A stretch of 36,994 bases of DNA, from assembly GCA_020063625.1 (NCBI GenBank), contig JAICDD010000023.1:1-36994 (forward strand). The letters run 5' to 3'. This DNA comes from Fusobacteriales bacterium (GTDB lineage Bacteria; Fusobacteriota; Fusobacteriia; Fusobacteriales; Fusobacteriaceae). The notes beneath the pieces are model-generated. The model was given only the letters and a program-made list of their open reading frames with translations, made no database searches and was not told the DNA's origin. This document shows, in pieces, positions 8,340 through 16,799 of this stretch; position 1 is the first letter of the stretch, and every line of letters begins with the position of its first letter. Both the position numbers and the translations under genes were made by a program.

Positions 8340-8885
8340 ATGTTAGGTGAGAAAATAAAAAAAATAAGAAATGAAAAGGGGTTTTCATTAAGAGATTTAG
8401 CATCACAAGTAGACTTATCAGCTAGTTTTTTATCTCAAATAGAGCAAGGAAAAGCTTCACCATCTATTGAAAATTTAAAAAAAATTGCAACTAGCTTAGA
8501 TGTAAGAGTAAGTTATTTAATAGAAGATGAAGAAGTAAAAAAAGATACAGTTCTTACTAGAAAAAAAGATAGAGATACAGTAGAAAGTATAGATTCTAAT
8601 ACTAAAATATCACTGCTTGCATCAGGAAATATAGATAAAGATATGGAGCCAATACTATATGAAATTGGTCCATATGGAGAAAGTGGAAGAGAATCTTATC
8701 AGCATCCAGGAGAAGAATTTGTATTTGTATTAGAAGGAAAATTAGATGTGTATATAAATGATAAATGTTATTCATTAGAAGAAGGGGATAGTTTGTATTT
8801 TAAATCAAATCAAAAACATAAGTTTAAAAATGAAACAAATAAAACTTGTAAAGTAATGTGGGTAGTAACACCACCAACATTTTAA
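8340..8885 (+). CDS. XRE-family regulator with C-terminal cupin domain
   Basis: This is a 181-residue DNA-binding regulator. Residues 5-60 form an HTH_3/XRE domain (EKIKKIRNEKGFSLRDLASQ, then SFLSQIEQGKASPSIENLKK). Residues 110-178 form a small-molecule-binding cupin (HPGEEFVFVLEGKLDVYIN, LEEGDSLYF, QKHKFKNE). This architecture is typical of PuuR-like and other metabolite-sensing repressors; the ligand cannot be read from sequence. It starts 15 bases after cinA and ends 14 bases before kdsC, so it is co-transcribed with them. An autoregulatory role, or control of this run of genes, is possible but unsupported. Confidence 0.9.
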   Translation: MLGEKIKKIRNEKGFSLRDLASQVDLSASFLSQIEQGKASPSIENLKKIATSLDVRVSYLIEDEEVKKDTVLTRKKDRDTVESIDSNTKISLLASGNIDKDMEPILYEIGPYGESGRESYQHPGEEFVFVLEGKLDVYINDKCYSLEEGDSLYFKSNQKHKFKNETNKTCKVMWVVTPPTF

Positions 8886-8899
8886 AAATAGGAGAAATT

Positions 8900-9418
8900 A
8901 TGTCAAAGAATATAGAAAAAATAAAATTTATTATACTTGATGTAGATGGCACATTAACAGATGGTAAATTATATTATGATAATAATGGAATAGAAACTAA
9001 AAATTTTAGTGTAAAAGATGGATTTGCTATTGTTGAAGCTAGAGAACTTGGATTTAAATTTGGGATAATAACTGGAAGAGAATCAAAAATTGTAGAAAAA
9101 AGAGCAAAAGAATTAAAATTTGATATTATTTATCAAGGAATAAAAAATAAACTTGAAAAAATTGATGAAATATGTAATAAATATAATATTACTTATGAAG
9201 AGATAGCATATATGGGTGACGATATAAATGATATTCCTGCAATAAAAAAAGTAGGATTTACTGCTGCTCCAAATGATGCAGATAGTTTTATAAAAGAGCA
9301 AGTAGATTTTATATCTACAAAAAATGGGGGAGATGGAGCAGTAAGAGAATTTATAGAATATATTTTAAAAGAAAGAAACCTTTGGAAAGATATAATAGAA
9401 AAATATTTAAATAAGTAA
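8900..9418 (+). CDS. kdsC: 3-deoxy-D-manno-octulosonate 8-phosphate phosphatase (KdsC)
   Basis: This is a 172-residue HAD-superfamily C0 phosphatase that makes Kdo from Kdo-8-phosphate in the cytoplasm for LPS inner core. Motif I is FIILDVDGTLTDGKLYY (D14 and D16 as nucleophile and acid/base); GIITGRES carries motif II, and AYMGDDINDIPAI motif IV. The short, cap-less length fits KdsC. I chose the ATG at 8900, preceded by AGGAG, over the in-frame ATG at 8858 inside the cupin gene. kdsA, the preceding enzyme of the pathway, is at 35093-35935. A MurNAc or other sugar-phosphate specificity cannot be excluded from sequence. Confidence 0.88.
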   Translation: MSKNIEKIKFIILDVDGTLTDGKLYYDNNGIETKNFSVKDGFAIVEARELGFKFGIITGRESKIVEKRAKELKFDIIYQGIKNKLEKIDEICNKYNITYEEIAYMGDDINDIPAIKKVGFTAAPNDADSFIKEQVDFISTKNGGDGAVREFIEYILKERNLWKDIIEKYLNK

Positions 9419-9429
9419 AATACTTATTT
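9409..9429 (+). other. Intercistronic hairpin after kdsC
   Basis: AAATAAGTA (9409-9417), loop AAA and TACTTATTT (9421-9429) form a perfect 9-bp stem spanning the kdsC stop codon. No T-run follows, so it is more likely an mRNA-stability or attenuation structure than a terminator. Confidence 0.5.
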
Positions 9430-9455
9430 AGAGAAGTTAGAGTTGGAGGATATTT

Positions 9456-11957
9456 ATGGAAAAATTAGATATAAAAGTATTAACAGCAACAAGACTTGCA
9501 AAATTATTTATAGCAGGAAGTAGATGGGTATCTAAATATGCTGACGTTTTAAATGATTTAAATGTATACCCAGTACCAGACGGAGATACAGGAACAAACA
9601 TGTCAATGACTCTTCAAGCAATAGAAAATGATTTAATAAAATTAAATGAAGAGATGACAATGGAAGGACTTATAGAAACTGTTTCAGAAGCAGTTTTATT
9701 AGGAGCTAGAGGAAATTCTGGTACAATATTATCTCAAATATTACAAGGATTTTTAAATGCTGCAATAGGTAAAACAGAATTAGATATAAAAGATGTAGTA
9801 CATGCATTTGAAAGAGCAAAAGAGTATGCATATAATTCAGTAACAGAGCCAGTAGAAGGGACAATACTTACAGTTATTAGAGAAATATCAGAAGCGGCTA
9901 AAACTTGGCCAGAAGATAAAGATAATTTTGTAGATTTCTTGTCATTTATAAAAAATGTAGCATATGAAAGTACAGAAAAAACAATAGATATGCTACCAAA
10001 ATTAAAAGAAGCTGGGGTTGTAGATGCTGGTGCAAAAGGATTATTTTATTTAATGGAAGGGTTTGAAAAATCTATAACAGATGAAGAGATGCTAAAAGAC
10101 CTTGAGAGAATAGTAAGTAATCAAGCAAAAAGAAAAACAAAAGTAGGATTTGTTGAAGAAGATTTAGAGTATAAATATTGTACTGAATTTATAATAATGT
10201 CTGGTGACCTTGATATAGAAGAGTATAAAGAAAGAGTCTCTAAATTAGGAAATTCTATGATTGTAGCTAAAACTAGTAAAAAAACAAAAACACATATTCA
10301 TACAAATAATCCAGGGCAAGCTTTAGAAATAGCTGGAGAATATGGAGAACTTACAAATATAAAAATAGATAATATGGCACAACAACATAGAAGTTTAGTA
10401 GTTGGAGAAAATGAAAAAGGATTTACAGTAGACCAACATATTTTAATAGAAAATCTAAATATTATTAATAATAAAGCATTTGTAGCAATAGCTGATACAA
10501 TAGAAATGGCACAGTTATTTTTAAAAGTAGGAGCAACTGGAGTACTTCTTGGTGGACAAAGTAAAAATCCAAGTGTATCAGATATAGAAGAGATGATATC
10601 TCAAGTTGAAGCTGAAGAAATTATAATTTTACCAAATAATAAAAATATAATATCAACAGCTAATCTTGTGTGTGAAAGATCTAAAAAAAATGTAATATTA
10701 TTTGAAACAAGAACTATGTTAGAAGGATATTATGTATTAAAAAATAGAAAAGAAGACCTTAAAGAGATAGTAGCTAATACACATAGAAATAAATCAATAG
10801 AAATAACAATAGCAGTAAGAGATACAAAAGCTGATGGACTTACTATAAAAAAAGGAAATTATATAGCACTTGTAAATGGAAAATTAAAATATACAAATGA
10901 AAAATTAGAAGAAATAATAAGTGATATTTATAGAGAAAATATAACAAAAGATACTCTTAGAATATTTGCAGTAAAAGGTAAACATACTACAAAAGCAGGA
11001 AATGATATGCTTGTATCACCTGAAATTGATATAGAAGTATATGAAGGACAACAAGAAAATTATAATTATTATATATATATAGAAAATAGAGATCCAAATC
11101 TACCTGAAATAGCAATAGTTACTGATTCTGCAGGAGATATTTCAAAAGAACTTATTGATCAATATAATATAAATCTTTTACCAATTATAGTAAATTTTGG
11201 AAAAGAGAGTTATAAAGATTTTTATGAATTAAAAACAGAAGATTTTTGGGAAAGAATCTTAAATGGAGAGATGTCAAAAACAGCACATCCGTCAACTGCA
11301 GAAATGAGAGATATGTATAATAAACTTTTTGCAAAGGGTTATAAAAAAATTATTTCTATACATATGTCTAGTAAAATGAGTGGATTACAGCAATCAGCAA
11401 GACTTGCCAGAACAATGACAGGAAGAGAAAAAGATATTCAAATAGTTGATAGTAAAGCTGTAACTATAATCCAAGGACATTTAGTTATTGAAGCAGCTAA
11501 AAGAGCAAAACAAGGTGAAAGTTTTGAAAATATTGTAAGTTGGTTAGAAATTGCAAGAGAAAAATCAGCTGCATATTTTGTAGTAAATGATTTAAAATAT
11601 CTTGAAAAAGGTGGAAGAATAGGAAAAGCTTCTGCTGCAATAGGTGGAGTATTAAAATTAAAACCAATATTAAAAATAGATGATGGAGAAGTAAGTGCTC
11701 ATACAAAAGTTTTAGGAGAAATTGCAGCATTAAAGAAAATAGAAAGACTTGTAAAAGAGCAATTGAAAAATAATTCAATAATAGCATATCCTGTATGGGG
11801 TGGGACTAGTGAAGAATTTGAAAATGCTGAAAAAATAAGAGTATTTTTAGAAAAACAAACTAAAGTTGATTGTAGAGGAAAAATAAATATAGGGCCTGTA
11901 GTAGGGTCGCGTTCTGGACCAATTTATGGTGTAGTAATGTTTCCAAAACTTTCATAA
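9456..11957 (+). CDS. Fused fatty-acid kinase: DAK2 (FakA-like) + DegV (FakB-like)
   Basis: This 833-residue protein joins two halves that are separate in Firmicutes. The N-terminal DAK2 kinase domain has LNVYPVPDGDTGTNMSM (residues 35-51; D42 and D44 in the Mg-ATP site) and LLGARGNSGTILSQ (about 84-97), followed by the FakA middle and C-terminal region to about 545. From about 550 a DegV fold begins (EIAIVTDSAGDISKELIDQY), with KTAHPSTAEMRD, IHMSSKMSG and LEKGGRIGKASAAIG, which form the fatty-acid pocket in FakB. Fak phosphorylates exogenous or released fatty acids to acyl-phosphates for phospholipid synthesis, which suits the presence of pgpA in the same run. GGAGG precedes the start, and a strong terminator follows the stop. 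Confidence 0.9.
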   Translation: MEKLDIKVLTATRLAKLFIAGSRWVSKYADVLNDLNVYPVPDGDTGTNMSMTLQAIENDLIKLNEEMTMEGLIETVSEAVLLGARGNSGTILSQILQGFLNAAIGKTELDIKDVVHAFERAKEYAYNSVTEPVEGTILTVIREISEAAKTWPEDKDNFVDFLSFIKNVAYESTEKTIDMLPKLKEAGVVDAGAKGLFYLMEGFEKSITDEEMLKDLERIVSNQAKRKTKVGFVEEDLEYKYCTEFIIMSGDLDIEEYKERVSKLGNSMIVAKTSKKTKTHIHTNNPGQALEIAGEYGELTNIKIDNMAQQHRSLVVGENEKGFTVDQHILIENLNIINNKAFVAIADTIEMAQLFLKVGATGVLLGGQSKNPSVSDIEEMISQVEAEEIIILPNNKNIISTANLVCERSKKNVILFETRTMLEGYYVLKNRKEDLKEIVANTHRNKSIEITIAVRDTKADGLTIKKGNYIALVNGKLKYTNEKLEEIISDIYRENITKDTLRIFAVKGKHTTKAGNDMLVSPEIDIEVYEGQQENYNYYIYIENRDPNLPEIAIVTDSAGDISKELIDQYNINLLPIIVNFGKESYKDFYELKTEDFWERILNGEMSKTAHPSTAEMRDMYNKLFAKGYKKIISIHMSSKMSGLQQSARLARTMTGREKDIQIVDSKAVTIIQGHLVIEAAKRAKQGESFENIVSWLEIAREKSAAYFVVNDLKYLEKGGRIGKASAAIGGVLKLKPILKIDDGEVSAHTKVLGEIAALKKIERLVKEQLKNNSIIAYPVWGGTSEEFENAEKIRVFLEKQTKVDCRGKINIGPVVGSRSGPIYGVVMFPKLS

Positions 11958-11977
11958 TATAATTGAGAGTATTAAAT

Positions 11978-12006
11978 GAGTTCTTGATTTCAAGGACTCG
12001 TTTTTT
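11978..12006 (+). terminator. Intrinsic terminator after the DAK2-DegV gene
   Basis: GAGTTCTTG (11978-11986), loop ATTT and CAAGGACTC (11991-11999) form a 9-bp stem with one G-T pair, followed by G and six T. It ends the long run that starts at pgpA. Confidence 0.85.
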
Positions 12007-12055
12007 AGTATGGAGAAAAATATTTTTAAAACACAAGATTTTTTGCCTTGGATTT

Positions 12056-12250
12056 TTTTGAAACCACGGGATAAACACGTGATATTTCACGAGATAAATA
12101 AGATTTTTGCCACGGAGTACGCGGATTTTTTGTTACACAAAGAACACGAAGAAATGCACTAAGGACCACTAAGATTTTTTAAAGTACGGGATATAATATT
12201 CAACACAGAGATTCAAAGAAGATTAAAAGAATTTTTTTGAGATCACAGAC
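12056..12250 (-). repeat. Composite dispersed repeat block D (reverse orientation)
   Basis: Read on the minus strand this is the second half of the composite: 'cttagtggtccttagtgc', 'ttcttcgtgttctttgtgta', 'aatccgcgtactccgtggca' and 'cccgtggtttcaaaaaaat'. It is the only block whose orientation opposes both flanking genes. The remainder of the gap (12251-12503) is AT-rich: a short hairpin at 12259-12281, then a presumed promoter region in which TATAAT occurs at 12365 and 12423 without a convincing -35 box. Confidence 0.75.
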
Positions 12251-12258
12251 AAAGCTTT

Positions 12259-12281
12259 AATATTTTTTTACAAAAAATACT
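12259..12281. repeat. Short hairpin cassette, degenerate copy
   Basis: AATATTTTTT and AAAAAATACT flank a short loop with one mismatch, resembling the cassettes at 4299, 27997 and 28503. It follows 'cacagacaaagcttt'. Confidence 0.4.
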
Positions 12282-12503
12282 TTATATTTGAATTTCTTGA
12301 AATTATATATTCTATTTTTGTGGTATTCAAAAATTATTTGAAAAATATAATTATTTTAAGGTAATATAATATATAAATGTAATTATAAATTGAATATATT
12401 ATCTTTATTTTAATAAATACTTTATAATAAAAATAGACGTATATCCGAATTATTTAGATTAGTTTACTAATAAAAAATTTATATATAAAATTGAGGAGGA
12501 AAA

Positions 12504-13802
12504 ATGGAGCATGTAATAATAGGAGCATTAATATTTGTAATAACTTTTATATTAATTATTACAGAAAGGATACCAAATACTTTGTCAGCCTTATTAGGTG
12601 GAAGTTTAATGGTATTAGTAGGGATATTAACTGAGGAAAGAGCATTTGAAGCAGTTGACTTAGAAGTAATATTTTTACTGGTAGGAATGATGATAATAGT
12701 ACATATTATGTCAGAAACAGGTGTTTTTCAATGGATAGCAATAAAATTAGCTCAGTTTGTAAAAGGCGAACCATTTTTATTATTAGTTTTATTAATTTTT
12801 ATAACAGCTATATTTTCAGCATTTTTAGATAATGTTACTACTATTTTACTTATAGTACCAGTCTCAATAATACTTACAGAACAATTAAAACTTGATCCAA
12901 TACCATTTTTATTAATGGAAGTATTTGCATCAAATATAGGAGGAGCAGCTACTCTTATAGGAGATCCACCTAATATTTTAATAGGAACAGCAGCAAAGCT
13001 TAGTTTTAATGAATTTATGTTTCATATGGGACCACTTGCTATTATTAATATAATTTTACTTATAATTATTAGTTGGTTTTTATTTGGGAAAAAAATGAAA
13101 GTTTCTAGAGATTTAAAAGCAAAAATAATGGAGATAGATCCAAATAGAGCACTTAAAGATAAAAATATTTTATGGAAATCAGCATTAGTTATGTTTTTTG
13201 TTATATTAGGATTTGTTACACATACTTTTACACATATTGGAATAGCAGCAATCGCATTATCGGGAGCAGTATTTCTTATGATACTTACAAATAAAGAACC
13301 AGAAGAAGTATTTAAAACAGTAGAGTGGAAAACGTTATTCTTTTTTATAGGATTATTTATGTTAGTAGAAGGTGTAGTAGAAATTGGAATTATTAAAATT
13401 TTAGCTCAAAAATTATTAGGAATGACAAAAGGAGATTTACGAATAACATCAACTTTAATTTTATGGCTATCAGGTATGGTTTCAGGTATAGTTGATAATA
13501 TACCTTATACAGCTACTCTTATTCCAATGATACAAGATGAAATAATTCCAACTATAATGAAAATACATCCAGAATTTAGTCATAAAACAGTGGAATATGC
13601 ACTGTGGTGGGCATTATCAGCTGGAGCATGTCTTGGAGGGAATGCAACAATAGTAGGAGCATCTGCAAATGTTGTAGCAACTGGAATAGCAGCTAAAAGT
13701 GGAAGAAAAATAGAATTTTTTGAATTTTTAAAATACGGAACATTAATTACACTAGTTACAATAATAGTTTCAACAATATATATTTATGTGAGATATTTAT
13801 AA
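12504..13802 (+). CDS. ArsB/NhaD-type ion transporter, copy 1
   Basis: This is a 432-residue polytopic membrane protein of the ion-transporter superfamily (CitMHS/ArsB/NhaD). Some eleven or more hydrophobic segments are visible. Conserved family motifs are AFLDNVTT (residues 106-113), ASNIGGAATLIGDPPNILIG (142-161) and, near the C-terminus, GACLGGNATIVGASANVVATG, which mirrors the first across the internal repeat. Related proteins export arsenite or exchange Na+ for H+; no ars genes are nearby, so Na+/H+ or organic-anion transport is the likelier inference. A paralogue of identical length follows after 135 bases. GAGGAGG precedes the start. Confidence 0.88.
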   Translation: MEHVIIGALIFVITFILIITERIPNTLSALLGGSLMVLVGILTEERAFEAVDLEVIFLLVGMMIIVHIMSETGVFQWIAIKLAQFVKGEPFLLLVLLIFITAIFSAFLDNVTTILLIVPVSIILTEQLKLDPIPFLLMEVFASNIGGAATLIGDPPNILIGTAAKLSFNEFMFHMGPLAIINIILLIIISWFLFGKKMKVSRDLKAKIMEIDPNRALKDKNILWKSALVMFFVILGFVTHTFTHIGIAAIALSGAVFLMILTNKEPEEVFKTVEWKTLFFFIGLFMLVEGVVEIGIIKILAQKLLGMTKGDLRITSTLILWLSGMVSGIVDNIPYTATLIPMIQDEIIPTIMKIHPEFSHKTVEYALWWALSAGACLGGNATIVGASANVVATGIAAKSGRKIEFFEFLKYGTLITLVTIIVSTIYIYVRYL

Positions 13803-13937
13803 ATAAATTTATTTGAAAAAATTAATATTTTAGAGTAGTATAAGTGTGTGAAACTCCTTATAAAAATAAAACAATAAATTAAAATATATTAATAATGTTT
13901 GTAAAAAATTTATATAGATAATTAAGGAGGCAACAAA

Positions 13938-15236
13938 ATGACACATTTTATAATTGGAGTAGTAATATTTATTGTAACATTTGTATTAATTGTATCAGAA
14001 AAAATTCCTGATACATTATCAGCACTACTTGGTGGTTTTTTAATGATAGCAGTAGGAATACTAAATGAAGAAGAAGCGTTTGAATCTATTGATATGGAAG
14101 TAATATTTCTACTTATTGGAATGATGATAATAGTACATATTATGTCAGAAACAGGTGTTTTTCAATGGGTAGCAATAAAGTTAGCACAATTTGTCAGAGG
14201 AGAACCATTCCTTTTATTAGCATTACTTATGTTAGCTACAGGATTATTTTCAGCATTTTTAGATAATGTAACAACAATAATGCTTATAGTACCAGTATCA
14301 ATAATACTTACAGAGCAATTAAAACTTGATCCAATACCATTTTTATTAATGGAAGTATTTGCATCAAATATAGGAGGAGCAGCTACTCTTATAGGTGACC
14401 CACCTAATATACTTATAGCAACAGCTGGTGGAATAACATTTAATGAATTTATGTTTCATATGGGGCCACTTGTATTAATAGATATGGTATTTTTAGTACT
14501 TATAAGTTGGGTATTATTTAGAAAAAAAATGAATGTTTCTAGGGATTTAAAAGCTCGTATTATGGAAATAGATCCAAATAGAGCGCTTAAAGATAATAAA
14601 ATTCTAATTAAATCAGGTATAATAATGGGATTAGTAATATTAGGATTTTTAACAAATTCTGTTACACATTTTGGAATAGCAGCTACAGCAATGTCTGGAG
14701 CAGTGGCTCTTATGATAATAGCAAAACAAGATCCAGAAGAGATGTTTAAAACTGTTGAATGGAAAACACTGTTTTTCTTTATAGGATTATTTATTTTAGT
14801 AGAAGGAGTAGTAAAAATAGGAGTACTTAAGCTACTAGGAGAAGAAATGATAAGAGTAACAGGTGGAGATTTGAAAATAACATCGACACTTATACTTTGG
14901 GTATCTACAGCTGCATCAGCTATTGTAAATAATATACCATATACAGCTACACTTATTCCTTTAATAAAAGATGAGCTTATACCAAATATAATGAAAATTC
15001 ATCCAGAATTAACTAAAAAAACAGTAGAATATGGACTTTGGTGGGCTTTATCAGTTGGAGCATGTTTTGGAGGAAATGCGACAATAGTAGGAGCTTCAGC
15101 AAATGTTGTAGCTACTGGAATAGCAGCAAAAAGTGGAAGAAAGATAAGTTTTTTTGAATTTTTAAAATATGGAGTATTAATTACTATATTGACAGTATTA
15201 GTATCTAATGTGTATATTTATTGGAGATATTTATAA
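13938..15236 (+). CDS. ArsB/NhaD-type ion transporter, copy 2
   Basis: This 432-residue tandem paralogue of the preceding gene aligns without a gap; by eye about 131 of the first 160 residues are identical, including the whole of 121-160 with GDPPN at 153-157. Differences cluster in the hydrophobic segments and in the 160-330 region (for example GTAAKLSFNEF against ATAGGITFNEF, and SGIVDNIPYTAT against SAIVNNIPYTAT, an Asp-to-Asn change at a likely ion-binding motif). That change could mean different ion specificity or coupling. It has its own strong AAGGAGG site. No terminator or clear promoter is seen in the 135-base gap, so the pair may be co-transcribed. Confidence 0.88.
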   Translation: MTHFIIGVVIFIVTFVLIVSEKIPDTLSALLGGFLMIAVGILNEEEAFESIDMEVIFLLIGMMIIVHIMSETGVFQWVAIKLAQFVRGEPFLLLALLMLATGLFSAFLDNVTTIMLIVPVSIILTEQLKLDPIPFLLMEVFASNIGGAATLIGDPPNILIATAGGITFNEFMFHMGPLVLIDMVFLVLISWVLFRKKMNVSRDLKARIMEIDPNRALKDNKILIKSGIIMGLVILGFLTNSVTHFGIAATAMSGAVALMIIAKQDPEEMFKTVEWKTLFFFIGLFILVEGVVKIGVLKLLGEEMIRVTGGDLKITSTLILWVSTAASAIVNNIPYTATLIPLIKDELIPNIMKIHPELTKKTVEYGLWWALSVGACFGGNATIVGASANVVATGIAAKSGRKISFFEFLKYGVLITILTVLVSNVYIYWRYL

Positions 15237-15245
15237 AAATTTGAA

Positions 15246-15655
15246 AATCAGTAAGAAGTGAGCAGTGAGAAGAATTGAAATTAGCCACGGAAAAACGCGG
15301 ATTTTTCAGCACAAAGAAAAGAGGTCACAAAGTAACACAAAGCTAGAAAAACAGAACCACAAAGAAAATCTTAGGAACCACGAGATTAACACCGATAAAC
15401 ATAGGATAGAAAAAAAGAATTGTCAATGGCAAATGGAAAATCAATATCCGTAGAAACTAGCGTAAAGATTTTTTGCTTACTTTTTTATCTTTAAAAAAGT
15501 AAGTCGCTGATAAGCGAAATAGAAAAAATTAAATTTAGCACAAAGAAAAAAGGTCACAAAGTACCACAAAGATAGAAAAATCAGAACCACAAAGGAAAAA
15601 TCCTTAGTGGTTCTCAATGATTTTCTCCGTGCTCTTTGTGTAACAAAAAAATCTC
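15246..15655 (+). repeat. Composite dispersed repeat block E
   Basis: The gap after the second transporter is filled by repeat words: 'agtaagaagtgagcagtgag' (15250), 'gccacggaaaaacgcggatt' (15283), CACAAAG words (15310-15365), 'ggaaccacgagattaacacc' (15373), a double-hairpin unit (15446-15519), a second CACAAAG run (15535-15595), and 'ccttagtggttctcaatgat' then 'cgtgctctttgtgtaac' to 15646. A short open frame here (15265-15453) is repeat sequence, not a gene. Confidence 0.85.
15446..15519 (+). repeat. Double-hairpin repeat unit, copy 2
   Basis: The stem is CTTACTTTTTTA (15476-15487) with TAAAAAAGTAAG (15492-15503) around TCTT. The second stem is TCGC-TGATAA-GCGA (15504-15517), a different stem and loop from copies 1 and 3 but still paired. 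Confidence 0.8.
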
Positions 15656-15704
15656 AAATTTTAAATAATAAAGAAAATTATAATAAAATAAAGGGGGTAA
15701 CATC

Positions 15705-16625
15705 ATGAAATTATCTACCTATATGACAGAGGAATTTATATTTTTAGATATAGATTCAAATGATATAGACAGTTTAATAAAAAAATCAATAGATGAATTA
15801 TCTAAAGTAGATAAAAAATTATCTACAGTAAAAAATGAAGTAGTAGAAACAGTATTAAAAAGAGAACATGAAATATCTACAGCAATAGGAAATGGTGTAA
15901 TGGTTCCTCATGGAAGATTAGCAGGATATGATGATATATTGGTAGCTTTAGTAAGAATAAAAAATCCAATAAAATATGAAATAGCAGCTCTTCATAAAGA
16001 GGATGAAATTAAGTATGCATTTTTAATACTTGCATCAAAAAATAAAAATAAACTTGTTTTAAAATTGATGTCAGCTATAAGTAAACTTATAAATCAAAAA
16101 GAATTTTTAGATAAAATATCTACAGAAACAGATAGAAATAAGATATTAAAATATATTAAAGAGTATGAAAAAGAGGTAAAAGATACAATTACAGCTGAAG
16201 ATATAATGATAAAAGATGTAGAAAAAGTATCTGATAATGAAACTCTTGAAGATGTAGCAGCTAAACTTGTAATAAGTGATTTACCAGGGCTTCCTGTATT
16301 TGATATGTTTGATAATTTTATAGGAGAAATAACACCAAGAGAGCTTATAGAGTATGGACTTCCAAAATATATGTCACTACTTGGAGATATGAGTTTTTTA
16401 GCTACTGGAGAACCATTTGAAGATTATTTTAAAAATGAAAATAGTGTAAAAGTAAGTGAATTATATAGAAAAAATGTACATACAGTAACTAGAAAAACTC
16501 CAATAATGGAACTAAGCTATCTAATGGTGACAAAAAATGCTACAAGACTTTATGTAGTAGAAGATAATAAATTTTATGGTATGATACTTAGAAAAGATAT
16601 AATTAAAAAAGTATTACATATATAG
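15705..16625 (+). CDS. PTS EIIA (fructose/nitrogen type) domain with two CBS domains
   Basis: A 306-residue cytoplasmic protein. Residues 1-150 form a PTS_EIIA_2 domain with the phosphorylatable histidine H69 in GNGVMVPHGR. Residues about 160-215 (TAEDIMIKDVEKVSDNETLEDVAAKL...GLPVFD) and 250-306 (VKVSELYRKNVHTVTRKTPIMELSYLM...LYVVEDNKFYGMI) form a CBS pair, which usually binds adenine nucleotides. No membrane EIIB/EIIC partner is present. The combination points to a regulator reading PTS phosphorylation and energy charge. Its nearest neighbours are the two ion transporters, which suggests, without proving, that they are the targets. AAGGGGGT precedes the start. Confidence 0.88.
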   Translation: MKLSTYMTEEFIFLDIDSNDIDSLIKKSIDELSKVDKKLSTVKNEVVETVLKREHEISTAIGNGVMVPHGRLAGYDDILVALVRIKNPIKYEIAALHKEDEIKYAFLILASKNKNKLVLKLMSAISKLINQKEFLDKISTETDRNKILKYIKEYEKEVKDTITAEDIMIKDVEKVSDNETLEDVAAKLVISDLPGLPVFDMFDNFIGEITPRELIEYGLPKYMSLLGDMSFLATGEPFEDYFKNENSVKVSELYRKNVHTVTRKTPIMELSYLMVTKNATRLYVVEDNKFYGMILRKDIIKKVLHI

Positions 16626-16660
16626 ATTAAGATTAAAAAATATAGATTAAGATTAAAAAA
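16621..16660. repeat. Perfect 20-bp tandem duplication at the EIIA-CBS stop
   Basis: The unit TATAGATTAAGATTAAAAAA occurs twice head to tail (16621-16640 and 16641-16660). The first copy contains the stop codon TAG at 16623-16625. Confidence 0.9.
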
Positions 16661-16670
16661 AATAAAATTT

Positions 16671-16717
16671 ATTAACAAAGTTAATTATTTATATTAACAT
16701 AGTTAACAAAGTATAAT
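16671..16717. promoter_or_regulatory. Clustered inverted-repeat sites, possible ROK operator
   Basis: ATTAAC-AAA-GTTAAT (16671-16685) is an exact inverted repeat. A second, ATTAAC-ATA-GTTAAC (16693-16707), is followed by AAAGTATAAT. The 14-mer TAACAAAGTATAAT at 16704-16717 recurs exactly over the -10 box of the ROK promoter (16815-16828). The 13-mer ATTAACAAAGTTA recurs on the minus strand at 26022-26034, inside the sugar importer operon. Assignment to the ROK regulator is inference. Confidence 0.4.
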
Positions 16718-16747
16718 AAATAAAAAACTAATAAAAAAAGGATTTTT

Positions 16748-16787
16748 ATACACTTTATTAAATATATTAATAAAGTGTATTTTTTTT
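16748..16787 (+). terminator. Intrinsic terminator before the ROK gene
   Basis: ATACACTTTATTA (16748-16760) and TAATAAAGTGTAT (16768-16780) form a perfect 13-bp stem with a 7-base loop, followed by an eight-T run. It separates the EIIA-CBS transcript from the galactoside genes. Confidence 0.88.
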
Positions 16788-16799
16788 GCCTATATTTCT

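Noticed and set aside
12251-12503. Riboswitch or defined promoter upstream of the transporter pair
   Set aside because: Only AT-rich sequence with TATAAT strings lacking a -35 box at proper spacing; no recognisable aptamer pattern.
13803-13937. Terminator between the two transporter genes
   Set aside because: Only short, weak stems without a T-run are present, so read-through is more likely.
12504-15236. Arsenite export operon
   Set aside because: The proteins share a superfamily with ArsB, but no arsR, arsC or arsA is nearby and the motifs do not separate ArsB from NhaD-like function.
15265-15453. Plus-strand open frame of 62 codons
   Set aside because: It lies entirely in block E, is low-complexity repeat translation, and has no ribosome-binding site.
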